64,000 bases of DNA from Zeimonas sp036675585 (GCA_036675585.1 JAKFES010000001.1:1-64000); one strand, 5' to 3'; counted from the stretch's first letter, positions 1 to 11,887 are shown. Numbers and translations are program-made. Notes: generated by a model from the sequence alone, not told the origin.

Positions 1-507
1 CTAGAACGGGATGTCGTCGTCCATGTCGTCGAAGTCGTGCGCCGGCTTGCGCGGCGCTGCCCCGCCGCTTGCCGCACCCGGATTCGCCGGGCCGCCCGCA
101 GCGCGCGCGGCGCCCGATCCCGCCGGCTCGCGCTCGCGCGAGTAACTGCCGCCGTCGTCGCCCCCGCCGCCGTCGCGCGAACCGAGCAACTGCATTTCCT
201 CGGCAATGATCTCGGTCGTGTACTTCTCGACGCCTTCCTTGTCCTGCCACTTGCGCGTCTTCAGGCGGCCCTCGACGTAGACCGGGCGGCCTTTTTTCAG
301 GTATTCGCCGGCGATCTCGGCCAGCCGGTCGTAGAACACGACCCGGTGCCACTCGGTTTCCTCGCGCTTTTCGCCCGAGGCCTTGTCGCGCCAGGTGCGC
401 GTGGTCGCGATCGATACGTTGCAGATCGCGCTGCCGCTCGGCGCGAAGCGCGTCTCGGGATCGCGGCCCAGATTGCCGAGGAGAATCACCTTGTTCACCG
501 AAGCCAT
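1..507 (-). CDS. ssb: Single-stranded DNA-binding protein
   Basis: Binds single-stranded DNA as a tetramer during replication, recombination and repair. The 168-residue product has an N-terminal OB fold (about residues 1-110, beginning MASVNKVILLGNLGRDPE), a Gly/Ala/Pro-rich flexible linker and the conserved acidic tip DDDIPF that recruits partner proteins. Length is normal for the family. The gene is complete: its stop codon is the first three bases of the window. The MFS gene lies upstream on the same strand 63 bases away, and uvrA is divergent from that pair, so ssb may be co-transcribed with the transporter. No clear promoter is visible in the 63-base gap. Confidence 0.97.
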   Translation of the reverse strand: MASVNKVILLGNLGRDPETRFAPSGSAICNVSIATTRTWRDKASGEKREETEWHRVVFYDRLAEIAGEYLKKGRPVYVEGRLKTRKWQDKEGVEKYTTEIIAEEMQLLGSRDGGGGDDGGSYSREREPAGSGAARAAGGPANPGAASGGAAPRKPAHDFDDMDDDIPF

Positions 508-570
508 GCTGCCCTCCCGAACGATTGCGCGTGAAGCGATTGTGTCATGCCCGCCGGACCCCTCGCGGGA

Positions 571-1863
571 CTACGCGGCGGCGCCCTGCTGCGGCACGTC
601 GCCGCGCGCCGAACGCGGCCACCGGCGGTGCCCGGAGGCGGCGATCAGCCACAGCGCCATCAGCGCGGCGCACGCGACGAACACGGCCGGACGTCCCCAT
701 GCCTGCTGTACCCAGCCGCCGAGCAGTCCGCCGAAGAACAGGCCGAACGACTGCGTGGTGTTGTAGACGCCCAGCGCGGTGCCCTTGGCGTCGGCCGGCG
801 CGAGGCGCGAGATCAGCGACGGCAGGCTGGCCTCGAGCACATTGAACCCCGCGAAGAACAGCAGCAGCAAGGCCGCAAAAGGCAGTAGTCCGGCCGGCTG
901 AGTCGCCAGCACGAGCTGCACGCCGAGCACGAGCGCGATCGACGCGAGGAACACGGCGCGCAGCCGGCCGCGGCGCTCGCTCCAGAACAGCGGGGGCAGC
1001 ATCAGCACGAACGACAGCAGCACGACCGGCAGGTAGATCTGCCAGTGGTCGGCCACGGGAATTCCCGCCCGATCGGCGAGCCACGTGGGCAACACGACGA
1101 ACATCGCCATCTGCACCGCGTGCAGCGTGAAGATGCCGAAGTTCAGGCGCAGCAGGTCGGGCTCCATCGCGACATCGCGCAGCGGCGTTCGCGAGGCGTC
1201 GGTGGCCACGGCGCGCGGCGCGCTCGGCGTCACGAACACGACGACGCCGATGGCGGCGAGCGCGAGCAGCCCGGTGACCGCAAAGAGTCCGCCCATGCCG
1301 ATCGCCTCGTACAGCGCGGGCGCGGCGACCAGCGAGAACGCGAAGGTCAGGCCGATCGAGCCGCCGACCATCGCCATCGCTTTCGTACGCTGGCTGTCGC
1401 GCGTGCTGTCGGCGATGAAAGCGGTGACCGCGGCCGAGATCGCGCCCGCGCCCTGCAGCGCGCGACCGGCGATCGTCGTCAGGATGTCGTCGGCGCCCGC
1501 CGCCAGGAAGCTGCCGAGGGCGAACACCAGCAGCCCGGCGACGATCACCGGCTTGCGGCCCCAGCGGTCCGAGGCCATCCCGTACGGCAGCTGGAGCGCC
1601 GCCTGCGTGAGCCCGTAGATGCCGAGCGCGAGGCCGACGAGCGTGGCATCGTCGCCGCCCGGAATGCCGCGCGCGTGCACCGCGAACACCGGCAGGATCA
1701 GGAACAGGCCGAGCATGCGCAGCGCGAAGATCGACGCGAGCGAGACGCTCGCGCGCCGTTCGAGCGCGGTCATGTGCGAAGCGGCTCGTTCGCCGCCCGA
1801 CGCCTCGCGGGCGCGGTCGACGGAATCGGGGCCGGTGATGGAATCGGGGGAAGCGGGGTGCAT
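571..1863 (-). CDS. Major facilitator superfamily transporter
   Basis: A 430-residue, 12-helix membrane transporter of the drug/metabolite efflux type. Visible family features are the motif A-like loop after helix 2 (GMASDRWGRKPVI) and alternating hydrophobic segments over the whole length. The substrate cannot be read from the sequence. The first in-frame ATG (base 1863) adds about 30 polar residues before helix 1. A second ATG at 1773 (MTALERRAS) would give a 400-residue protein nearer to usual family length; neither has a good ribosome-binding site, so the start is uncertain. It is divergent from uvrA and upstream of ssb, an arrangement I recall from many Betaproteobacteria. Confidence 0.85.
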   Translation of the reverse strand: MHPASPDSITGPDSVDRAREASGGERAASHMTALERRASVSLASIFALRMLGLFLILPVFAVHARGIPGGDDATLVGLALGIYGLTQAALQLPYGMASDRWGRKPVIVAGLLVFALGSFLAAGADDILTTIAGRALQGAGAISAAVTAFIADSTRDSQRTKAMAMVGGSIGLTFAFSLVAAPALYEAIGMGGLFAVTGLLALAAIGVVVFVTPSAPRAVATDASRTPLRDVAMEPDLLRLNFGIFTLHAVQMAMFVVLPTWLADRAGIPVADHWQIYLPVVLLSFVLMLPPLFWSERRGRLRAVFLASIALVLGVQLVLATQPAGLLPFAALLLLFFAGFNVLEASLPSLISRLAPADAKGTALGVYNTTQSFGLFFGGLLGGWVQQAWGRPAVFVACAALMALWLIAASGHRRWPRSARGDVPQQGAAA

Positions 1864-1885
1864 CGGGCAGCCGTGGACGACCGGG

Positions 1886-1891
1886 TATATT
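1886..1891. promoter_or_regulatory. Candidate -10 element in the MFS/uvrA divergent region
   Basis: The 65-base divergent gap contains one AT-rich hexamer, TATATT, in otherwise GC-rich DNA. Read rightward it lies 38 bases before uvrA; read leftward (AATATA) about 23 bases before the MFS start. No convincing -35 box and no LexA-type CTGT-N8-ACAG site was found, so this is only a weak promoter call. Confidence 0.25.
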
Positions 1892-1928
1892 AGTCGATTG
1901 GCCTTCGGCCGCCCGCCGCCGAGCCCGA

Positions 1929-4874
<2,946 letters not shown>

Positions 4875-4944
4875 CGGCCAGCGGGCTCCAGCGCTTCGTA
4901 CGCGGGCGTCGCGCGCGTCGCGGGCCGCCGCAAGCGGCGCACGT

Positions 4945-5640
4945 TCACGCCGGCCGGTAGCGCGCGAAGCGCGCATGCACCGCGGCCATCGCGACGCCGT
5001 CGAGCCGCGCCGGCTCGCCGACCTGCAGCGCCTGCCAGTACATGCGCGCGAGCGATTCGACTTCGACGGCGAGCTCGAGCGCCGCTTCGAGCGTCGCGCC
5101 GAGCGCGACGATCCCGTGCTGCGCGAGCAGGCACGCGCGCCGACCCGCGAGCGCGGCGCACGCATGATCGGACAGCGCCTGCGTCCCGAAGGTCGCATAC
5201 GGCGCGCACCGGATGTCGTCGCCTCCGGCCATCGCGATCATGTAATGGAACGCCGGGATGCCCTCGGCGTGGATGCGCGGCAGGCACGCGAGCGTCGTCG
5301 CGTACGACGGATGCGCGTGCACGATCGCCTGCGCATCGTCGCGCGCCGCGTACAGGTCGCGATGCAGCCGCCACTCGGACGACGGCTCGCGCGGCCCGTG
5401 CGCGCGCGGCGGCGCTTCGGCGTCGGGATCCTCGCCCGCGGCGCGGGCCACCGCAAGCCAGGCGAGGTCGTCGATCGTCATGTGCTCGTAGGCGAGCGCG
5501 CTGGGCGTGACGAGCAGCCCGTCCTCGCCGCCGCGATGCCAGCGCATCGACAGGTTCCCCGCGCGGCCGGTGTTGATGCGCAAGCGGCCGAGACTGCGCG
5601 CGGCGTCGACGAGCGCCGCGCGCGCTTCGTTCTCGGTCAC
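4945..5640 (-). CDS. Class II aldolase, probable 5-deoxyribulose/methylthioribulose-1-phosphate aldolase
   Basis: A 231-residue zinc-dependent class II aldolase/adducin fold. Metal ligands are visible in VHAHPSYATTL and LLAQHGIVALG, and the N-terminal GRAGNLSMR matches the phosphate-binding region. The stretch IPAFHYMIAMAGGDDIRCAP is, from memory, characteristic of aldolases paired with mtnA in the DHAP shunt (Ald2 type), which split 5-deoxyribulose-1-P or methylthioribulose-1-P to DHAP plus an aldehyde. I chose the GTG start at 5640 because it overlaps the mtnA stop (GTGA), implying translational coupling. No mtnC, mtnD or mtnE is nearby, which argues against MtnB dehydratase. A fuculose-phosphate aldolase role cannot be excluded. 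Confidence 0.8.
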   Translation of the reverse strand: MTENEARAALVDAARSLGRLRINTGRAGNLSMRWHRGGEDGLLVTPSALAYEHMTIDDLAWLAVARAAGEDPDAEAPPRAHGPREPSSEWRLHRDLYAARDDAQAIVHAHPSYATTLACLPRIHAEGIPAFHYMIAMAGGDDIRCAPYATFGTQALSDHACAALAGRRACLLAQHGIVALGATLEAALELAVEVESLARMYWQALQVGEPARLDGVAMAAVHARFARYRPA

Positions 5641-6764
5641 CGCGCGGCCCGCTCGTGCACCGCCGCGTGCTCCGCTTCGGTGCGCATCAGCGCCGCGATC
5701 GCCGCGTGCGAGGCTTCGCACAGGCCGCGCTCGGTGATGAGCGCGGTGACGAGCCGGCCCGGCGTGATGTCGAAGCCGGGGTTGGCGACGGGCGTTGCCT
5801 CGGGAACGACGCGAACCGCGGCGACCGAGCCGTCGGCGAGCCGGCCGACGACGTGCGTGACCTCGCGCGCGTCGCGCTCCTCGATCGGGATCGACGCGCC
5901 GTCGGGCGTGTCGACGTCGATCGTCGACGTCGGGCACGCGACGTAGAACGGCACCCGGTTGTCGCGCGCGGCCAGCGCCTTCAGGTACGTGCCGATCTTG
6001 TTCGCGACGTCGCCGTTGGCCGCGACGCGGTCGCAGCCGACGACCACGGCGTCGACCCGCCCCTGCATCATCAGCAATCCCCCGGCATTGTCGACGATCA
6101 CCGTGTGCGCGACGCCGCGTTCGGCGAGCTCCCATGCGGTGAGCGCCGCGCCCTGGTTGCGCGGGCGCGTCTCGTCGACCCAGACGTGCACCGGAACGCC
6201 TTCTTCGTGCAGCCGGTAGACCGCCGCGAGTGCCGTGCCGTGATCGATCGTCGCGACGGCGCCCGCATTGCAGTGCGTGAGCAGGTTCAACGGAACCGCG
6301 TCGGCGCCGGTCATCCCGGCGAGCGTCGAGCGCTGTTCGGCGAGCTCGCGCAGCACGCGCGCACCGTGCTCGCCGATCCGCTCGTTGCGCTCGACGTCCT
6401 CGTCGCAGATCGCCTGCGCGGCCTCGCGGGCGAGCGCCGCGCGCTCCTGCCGCGGTGCCGGCGCGACCCGGCGCACGACGCGGTCGAGCGCCCAGCGAAG
6501 GTTGACCGCCGTCGGGCGCGCCACCGCAAGCCGGCCGTACGCCTCGCGCAACGCCTCGTCCGACGGATCGGAAGCGATGGCGAGCGCCAGCCCCCAGGCG
6601 CCGACGGCGCCGATGAGCGGCGCGCCGCGCACGCGCATCTCGCGGATCGCGCGTTCGCAGTCGGCGGCGCTGCGCAACTCGATCGTGCGTCGCTCGAAAG
6701 GCAGCGCCGTCTGGTCGAGCGTGCACGGTACGCCGCGCTCATCGTTCCACAAGGTCCTTGACAT
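5637..6764 (-). CDS. mtnA: S-methyl-5-thioribose-1-phosphate isomerase
   Basis: Converts methylthioribose-1-phosphate (or 5-deoxyribose-1-phosphate) to the ribulose form. The 375-residue product belongs to the eIF2B-related isomerases. The catalytic cysteine lies in NLLTHCNAGA near residue 165 and the catalytic aspartate in VVGCDRVAANGD near 243; RGAPLIGAVGAWG near 46-58 is the phosphate-binding region. Length is about normal. It is the first gene of a two-gene leftward unit, its stop overlapping the aldolase GTG start. The start codon lies inside an FNR-like palindrome that probably serves the divergent cbb3 locus, so expression might also respond to oxygen. Confidence 0.93.
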   Translation of the reverse strand: MSRTLWNDERGVPCTLDQTALPFERRTIELRSAADCERAIREMRVRGAPLIGAVGAWGLALAIASDPSDEALREAYGRLAVARPTAVNLRWALDRVVRRVAPAPRQERAALAREAAQAICDEDVERNERIGEHGARVLRELAEQRSTLAGMTGADAVPLNLLTHCNAGAVATIDHGTALAAVYRLHEEGVPVHVWVDETRPRNQGAALTAWELAERGVAHTVIVDNAGGLLMMQGRVDAVVVGCDRVAANGDVANKIGTYLKALAARDNRVPFYVACPTSTIDVDTPDGASIPIEERDAREVTHVVGRLADGSVAAVRVVPEATPVANPGFDITPGRLVTALITERGLCEASHAAIAALMRTEAEHAAVHERAAR

Positions 6765-6798
6765 CGTTCAAGTTTCCTACACGCGGGCCCGGTAGCAT
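6758..6798 (+). promoter_or_regulatory. FNR/Anr-type box and -10 ahead of the cbb3 locus
   Basis: TTGACATCGTTCAA at 6758-6771 fits the TTGA-N6-TCAA core of FNR-family sites with a perfect palindromic core. A -10-like TAGCAT lies at 6793-6798, which puts a predicted start near 6805 and the box centre about 41 bases upstream, the class II activator position. The first gene begins at 6832. Inferred role: oxygen-limited activation of the cbb3 assembly and structural genes. The site also covers the divergent mtnA start codon. Confidence 0.5.
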
Positions 6799-6831
6799 TG
6801 CCGGTCCAGTCTAATCGATGACATCGGGCGC

Positions 6832-7584
6832 ATGAGTCTTTCGCTGATGTCGGCGTTCCTGCTCGGGCTGTTCGGAGGCGTGCACTGCGCCTCGATGTGC
6901 GGCGGCATCGTCGCGCTGCTCGGGTCGCGTCACCGGATGGTTCCGCTGCGCATGCAGCCGGGCGGCGCCGCGGTGGCGAGCGTGCAGTCGGGCGCCGCGC
7001 TTCAATTCGCCTACAACGCCGGACGAATCGGCAGCTACGGCGCGGCCGGCGCGTTCGCCGGCGCGCTCGGCTCGGCCGCCTGGCTCGCCGAGCGCGTGCT
7101 TCCCGTCCAGCAGATCGCGTTCGTCGCGGCGAACCTGCTGATGATCGCGTTGGGACTCGCGCTGGCCGGGGGGCTGCGCCGGCTGCGCGGGCTCGAGCGC
7201 GCCGGCGCCGCGGTCTGGCGGAGGATCTCGCCGACCGCCACGCGCCTGCTCGGCGCCTCGAGCGTGCCGGGTGCGCTCGCCGCGGGCGCCGCGTGGGGGT
7301 GGGTTCCGTGCGGAATGGTCTACGGCGTTCTCGCGGCCGCGCTCGTTTCCGGCAGCCCCGTCGACGGCGCGCTGCTGATGCTCGCGTTCGGCGCGGGCAC
7401 GCTGCCGAACCTGCTCGCGCTGGGCTTCGCCGCGCACCGTGCTTCGCGCTGGCTCGCGCGTCCCGCCGTGCGCACGCTCGGCGGGATGCTCATCGTCGCG
7501 TTCGGCATCGCCGGGCTCGCGCGAATCGATCCGCTCGCGCACGTCGACGACCTGATCGGCGCCTGCCTGCAATGGATCCGCTGA
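6832..7584 (+). CDS. TauE/SafE (UreH/DsbD-like) membrane protein of the cbb3 locus
   Basis: A 250-residue polytopic membrane protein of about six helices. The opening has the motif GGVHCASMCGGIVALL, in which two cysteines precede the first long helix, as in DsbD-like UreH_2-domain proteins often annotated as sulfite exporters. Proteins of this type commonly sit beside ccoI/ccoS and are thought to help copper handling or cytochrome maturation; the exact substrate is not established here. It is the first gene after the FNR-type box, and its 3' end overlaps the ccoI start by 13 bases, indicating one transcript and coupled translation. Confidence 0.85.
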   Translation: MSLSLMSAFLLGLFGGVHCASMCGGIVALLGSRHRMVPLRMQPGGAAVASVQSGAALQFAYNAGRIGSYGAAGAFAGALGSAAWLAERVLPVQQIAFVAANLLMIALGLALAGGLRRLRGLERAGAAVWRRISPTATRLLGASSVPGALAAGAAWGWVPCGMVYGVLAAALVSGSPVDGALLMLAFGAGTLPNLLALGFAAHRASRWLARPAVRTLGGMLIVAFGIAGLARIDPLAHVDDLIGACLQWIR

Positions 7585-10088
7585 CGGCGACGCCGCCGCC
7601 GGCGTGTCACCACTGCGGCGAACCGGTCGACGCGCCGGGCCGGTGGCGCACGACCGTCGCCGGCGTCGAGCGCGAGATGTGCTGCGCGGGCTGCCGGGCG
7701 ATCGCGCAGGCGATCGACGCGGCGGGCCTTGCCGATTACTACCGGACCCGCACGCAGCCGGCGAGCGGGGCGGCGGCCGTGCCCGCCGGGCTCGAGTCGC
7801 TGGGCATCTGGGACGACGAGGCGGTGCAGGCGCGATTCGTGCGCCGCGGCGAAGCCGACTGCGAGACCACGCTGCTCGTCGACGGCCTGCGCTGCGGCGC
7901 GTGCGTCTGGCTGTTCGAGCAGAGCCTGCGCCGCCAGGCGGGCGTGGTCGAGGCATCGGTCAATCTCGCCACCGAGCGCGCGACGATCCGCTGGGATCCG
8001 ACGGCGACGAAGCTGTCGCGGCTGCTCGAGGCGATCGGACGCATCGGCTACCGGGCACGGCCGTTCGACGCGCGCGGGCGCGAAGCGCAGGTGCAGCGCA
8101 CGAGCAAGGCGCTGTTCCGGCGATTGTTCGTCGCGACGCTCGCGATGATGCAGGTGATGATGTATGCGTTTCCGGCGTACGTCGCGGCGCCCGGCGACCT
8201 CGACGCCGACCACGAAGCGCTGATGCGCTGGGCGAGCCTGCTGCTGACGATTCCCGTCGTCGCCTATTCGGCGACGCCGTTCCTCGCGGGCGCGTGGCGC
8301 GATCTGCGCGCGCGCAGTGTCGGAATGGACGTCCCGGTGAGCATCGGCGTGCTCGCCGCCTTCGCGGCGAGCGTGCACGCGACGCTCGCCGGACGCGGCG
8401 AAGTGTATTTCGACTCGGTCACGATGTTCGTCGCGTTGCTGCTCGCGGCGCGCTACGTCGAATGGATCGCGCGCCGCCGCGCCGGCCGGGCGATCGACGC
8501 GCTCGCCGCCGCCGCCCCCGACTCGGCCGAGCGCCTCGATCCGGCCAGCGGCGCCTTCGAGCGCGTCCCGGCCACGCGCATTGCGCCGGGCGACCGGTTT
8601 CGCGTCCCGGTCGGCGAACGCATCGCGGTCGACGCGCGGATCGTCGAAGGGCGCACCGCGATCGACGCGTCACTGCTTACCGGCGAATCGACGCCCGTCG
8701 CCCGCGCCTGCGGCGACGAGGTGCCGGGCGGGGCGATCAACGCGGGCAGCGCCATCGTCGCGCAGGCGCTGCGCACCAGCACCGACAGCGCGATCTCGAC
8801 GATCGAGCGGCTGATCGACCGTGCGGCGGCCGACAAGCCGCGGCTCGCCGGCGCGGCCGAGCGCGTCGCCCGCCTCTTCGTCGCACTGCTGCTCGTGCTG
8901 TGCGCCGGCGTATGGCTCGTCTGGTGGCAGATCGATCCGGCGCGCGCCGCATCGATCGCGATCGCGGTGCTCGTCGTATCGTGCCCGTGCGCGCTGTCGA
9001 TGGCGATGCCGGCGGCGCTGGCTGCCGCCACCGGTTCGGCGATCCGGCGCGGAATGCTGATTGCACGCGGCGATGCGCTCGAGCGCATCGCCGACTGCAC
9101 CGACGTCGTGTTCGACAAGACCGGCACGCTCACGCGCGGCCGCCCCGAAGTCGTTCGCGTCGAACCGCTCGCCGCAGCGGACGTCGATCCGCTGTCGCTC
9201 GCCGCCGCGCTCGAGGCCGGGCAATCGCATCCGTTGGCCGAAGCGATCCGGCGCGCGGCAAGCCGCGATCCGGCCGCTCCGCACGCGCTCGCCGAAGCGG
9301 GCGCCGACGCGCCGCCGCGCACGATTGCCGGGCTCGGCGTCGAAGGCCGGATCGGAACGCGTACGTATCGACTCGGCGCGCAGGCCTTCGTCGCCGAATG
9401 GCACCCGTCGCTCGGCGTCTCCGACGTCCGCGACGACGACACGCTCGTCTGGCTCGTCGACGCCGAGCGGCCGATCGCGCGAATCCATTTCCGCGACCGG
9501 GTACGCGACGAGGCGCGCGCGATCGTCGACGCGATGCGGGCCGCCGGCCTGCGCGTGCATCTTCTGTCCGGCGATCGGGCGGCGAGCGTGCGCGCGGTCG
9601 CCGGCGAACTGGAAATCGGGTCGTGGCAGGCCGACGCCGGACCGGCGGCCAAGCTCGACTACGTCCGCGCGCTGCAGCACAGCGGCCGGCGCGTGATGAT
9701 GATCGGCGACGGAATCAACGACGCGCCGGTGCTCGCCGCGGCCGACGTGTCGGTGGCGGTCGGCGAAGCGACTTCGCTCGCGCGCACCGCGGCCGCCGTC
9801 GTGCTGCTCGGCGCTTCGCTGCACGAATTGCCTTCGCTGCGCGCGCTCGCCGTGCGTACGCGCCGGATCGTTCGCCAGAACCTGTGCTGGGCGCTCGTGT
9901 ACAACGCCGTCGCGATCCCGGCAGCGGCGCTCGGCTGGGTGCCGCCGTGGCTCGCCGCGCTGGGCATGTCGACCAGTTCGCTGCTGGTCGTGCTCAACGC
10001 GCTGCGGCTGATTCCGAAGCCGCGCACCGCCTCGCGCGGCACGGCCGGAACGCTTCCCGCGCCGGCCCCGCACATTGCAGGAACGTGA
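7572..10088 (+). CDS. ccoI: Copper-translocating P1B-type ATPase for cbb3 oxidase assembly
   Basis: An 838-residue CcoI/FixI-type ATPase that supplies copper for the CcoN active site. Visible in order: an N-terminal cysteine-rich zinc-finger-like region (CHHCGEPV, CCAGC), a heavy-metal-associated domain with GLRCGAC near residue 109, the actuator TGES, the membrane CPC motif near 470, the phosphorylation site DKTGTLT near 516, SHPLAEAI, and GDGIND near 712. I chose the ATG at 7572 because it gives the usual N-terminus (MDPLTATPPPACHHCG) and overlaps the upstream stop; the frame stays open far upstream only as a high-GC artefact. ccoS follows with no gap. Confidence 0.95.
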   Translation: MDPLTATPPPACHHCGEPVDAPGRWRTTVAGVEREMCCAGCRAIAQAIDAAGLADYYRTRTQPASGAAAVPAGLESLGIWDDEAVQARFVRRGEADCETTLLVDGLRCGACVWLFEQSLRRQAGVVEASVNLATERATIRWDPTATKLSRLLEAIGRIGYRARPFDARGREAQVQRTSKALFRRLFVATLAMMQVMMYAFPAYVAAPGDLDADHEALMRWASLLLTIPVVAYSATPFLAGAWRDLRARSVGMDVPVSIGVLAAFAASVHATLAGRGEVYFDSVTMFVALLLAARYVEWIARRRAGRAIDALAAAAPDSAERLDPASGAFERVPATRIAPGDRFRVPVGERIAVDARIVEGRTAIDASLLTGESTPVARACGDEVPGGAINAGSAIVAQALRTSTDSAISTIERLIDRAAADKPRLAGAAERVARLFVALLLVLCAGVWLVWWQIDPARAASIAIAVLVVSCPCALSMAMPAALAAATGSAIRRGMLIARGDALERIADCTDVVFDKTGTLTRGRPEVVRVEPLAAADVDPLSLAAALEAGQSHPLAEAIRRAASRDPAAPHALAEAGADAPPRTIAGLGVEGRIGTRTYRLGAQAFVAEWHPSLGVSDVRDDDTLVWLVDAERPIARIHFRDRVRDEARAIVDAMRAAGLRVHLLSGDRAASVRAVAGELEIGSWQADAGPAAKLDYVRALQHSGRRVMMIGDGINDAPVLAAADVSVAVGEATSLARTAAAVVLLGASLHELPSLRALAVRTRRIVRQNLCWALVYNAVAIPAAALGWVPPWLAALGMSTSSLLVVLNALRLIPKPRTASRGTAGTLPAPAPHIAGT

Positions 10089-10274
10089 ATGGAAGCGCTC
10101 TACCTGCTCGTGCCGATCAGCCTGGCGATCGTCGCGCTCGCCGCGTGGATCTTCCTGCGCGCATCGGACAGCGGGCAGTTCGACGACCTGGACGGCCCGG
10201 CACACAGCATCCTGCACGACGACGATCGTCCGAGCGGGCCGGGCGGCGTTGACGGGCGCGACGCACGACCTTGA
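10089..10274 (+). CDS. ccoS: Cbb3-type oxidase assembly protein CcoS
   Basis: A 61-residue single-span membrane protein (MEALYLLVPISLAIVALAAW helix) followed by the typical acidic segment with GQFDDLDGPAHSIL. CcoS is required for cofactor insertion into cbb3 oxidase. It starts at the base after the ccoI stop, so translation is coupled. About 60 bases separate it from ccoN; that gap has a TTGACG at 10271 and GATAAT at 10307-10312, which could be pieces of an internal promoter but are not correctly spaced for one. Confidence 0.93.
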   Translation: MEALYLLVPISLAIVALAAWIFLRASDSGQFDDLDGPAHSILHDDDRPSGPGGVDGRDARP

Positions 10275-10335
10275 CGAAAGGCAACTTCAATCGAGCGTAC
10301 GTTCACGATAATCGGGCCCAAGCGAGGGAGATGGC

Positions 10336-11820
10336 ATGACGAGTGTTGCGATCGGCGCTGCCGCAGGCGCCTCGAGCGCGCCGACGGTTTCGGGCCGGGC
10401 GATGACGTACAACTACAAGGTCGTCCGGCAGTTCGCCGTGATGACCGTGGTCTGGGGCGTCGTCGGGATGCTGGTCGGCGTGTGGATCGCCGCCGAGCTG
10501 GCCTGGCCGCAACTGAACGGCGACATCCCGTGGCTCACGTACAGCCGGCTGCGTCCGCTGCACACCAACGCGGTGATCTTCGCGTTCGGCGGCTGCGCGC
10601 TGTTCGCGACCTCGTATTTCGTCGTCCAGCGCACCTGCCAGGTGCCGCTGTTCGCGCCGAAGCTCGCCGCGTTCTCGTTCTGGGGCTGGCAGGCGGTGAT
10701 CGTCGCCGCCGCGATCACGCTGCCGATGGGGCTGTCCACGACGAAGGAGTACGCCGAGCTCGAATGGCCGATCGACGTGCTGATCGCGCTGGTCTGGATC
10801 GCCTACGCCGTGGTCTTCTTCGGCACGATCGCGCGACGCAGGACGCCGCACATCTACGTGGCGAACTGGTTCTTCGGCGCGTACGTGATCACGATCGCCG
10901 TGCTGCACATCGTCAACAGCATGGCGCTGCCGGTCACGCTCACCAAATCGTACTCGGCCTACGCCGGCGTGCAGGACGCGATGGTGCAGTGGTGGTACGG
11001 CCACAATGCGGTGGGCTTCTTCCTGACCGCGGGCTTTCTCGGAATGATGTATTACTTCATCCCGAAGCAGGCCGAGCGACCGGTGTACTCGTACCGGCTG
11101 TCGATCGTGCACTTCTGGGCACTGATCTTCACGTACATGTGGGCCGGCCCGCACCACCTGCACTACACCGCGCTGCCCGACTGGGCGCAGAGCGTCGGCA
11201 TGGTGTTCTCGCTGATCCTGCTCGCGCCGTCGTGGGGCGGCATGATCAACGGCATCATGACGTTGTCGGGTGCGTGGCACAAGCTGCGCGAAGACCCGAT
11301 CCTGAAGTTCCTCGTCGTCTCGCTGTCGTTCTACGGCATGTCGACCTTCGAGGGCCCGATGATGTCGATCAAGACGGTCAACGCGCTGTCGCACTACACC
11401 GACTGGACCATCGGGCACGTGCACTCGGGCGCGCTGGGCTGGGTCGGCTTCATCACGATGGGCTCGATCTACTACCTGATGCCGCGGCTGTTCGGGCGCA
11501 CGCAGATGTACAGCACGCGCCTGATCGAACTGCACTTCTGGGTCGCGACGATCGGCATCGTCCTGTACATCGCCGCGATGTGGATCGCCGGCGTCACGCA
11601 GGGGCTGATGTGGCGCGCGACGAATGCCGACGGCACCCTCACCTACGCGTTCGTCGAATCGGTCAAGGCCTCGTACCCGTACTGGTACATCCGGGTGTTC
11701 GGCGGCCTGCTGTATCTGGGCGGGATGTGCGTGATGCTCTACAACTGCCTGATGACGATCCGCGCCGGCGAGCCGGTCGATGCGGTCGTTCCGGCGCCGA
11801 CCGCCGTGGCGCACGCCTGA
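10336..11820 (+). CDS. ccoN: Cbb3-type cytochrome c oxidase subunit I
   Basis: Catalytic heme-copper oxidase subunit (494 residues, 12 or so helices) that reduces oxygen and pumps protons under low oxygen. Ligand regions are visible: low-spin heme histidine in RPLHTNAVIFAFGG near residue 75, CuB ligands in WWYGHNAVGFF and GPHHLHYTALPDW, and the heme pair in GHVHSGALGW. The ATG follows a purine-rich GCGAGGGAG site (10321-10329). It begins the structural ccoNOQP block, with assembly genes both before and after it. Confidence 0.97.
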   Translation: MTSVAIGAAAGASSAPTVSGRAMTYNYKVVRQFAVMTVVWGVVGMLVGVWIAAELAWPQLNGDIPWLTYSRLRPLHTNAVIFAFGGCALFATSYFVVQRTCQVPLFAPKLAAFSFWGWQAVIVAAAITLPMGLSTTKEYAELEWPIDVLIALVWIAYAVVFFGTIARRRTPHIYVANWFFGAYVITIAVLHIVNSMALPVTLTKSYSAYAGVQDAMVQWWYGHNAVGFFLTAGFLGMMYYFIPKQAERPVYSYRLSIVHFWALIFTYMWAGPHHLHYTALPDWAQSVGMVFSLILLAPSWGGMINGIMTLSGAWHKLREDPILKFLVVSLSFYGMSTFEGPMMSIKTVNALSHYTDWTIGHVHSGALGWVGFITMGSIYYLMPRLFGRTQMYSTRLIELHFWVATIGIVLYIAAMWIAGVTQGLMWRATNADGTLTYAFVESVKASYPYWYIRVFGGLLYLGGMCVMLYNCLMTIRAGEPVDAVVPAPTAVAHA

Positions 11821-11887
11821 GCGCTTCGCCCGTCCCGCGTCGTACGCCCGTGAAACGGTTCCCACCCCCGAGCGCTTCGGAGAAACG

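Noticed and set aside
1864..1928. LexA (SOS) box ahead of uvrA
   Set aside because: No CTGT-N8-ACAG or close variant is present in the divergent gap.
4926..4939. Hairpin between uvrA and the aldolase gene (CGCCGC-AA-GCGGCG)
   Set aside because: A two-base loop is too tight and the stem is short; not convincing as a terminator.
10271..10290. Second FNR-type site ahead of ccoN
   Set aside because: TTGA and TCAA are 12 bases apart instead of 6, so the spacing does not fit the FNR core.
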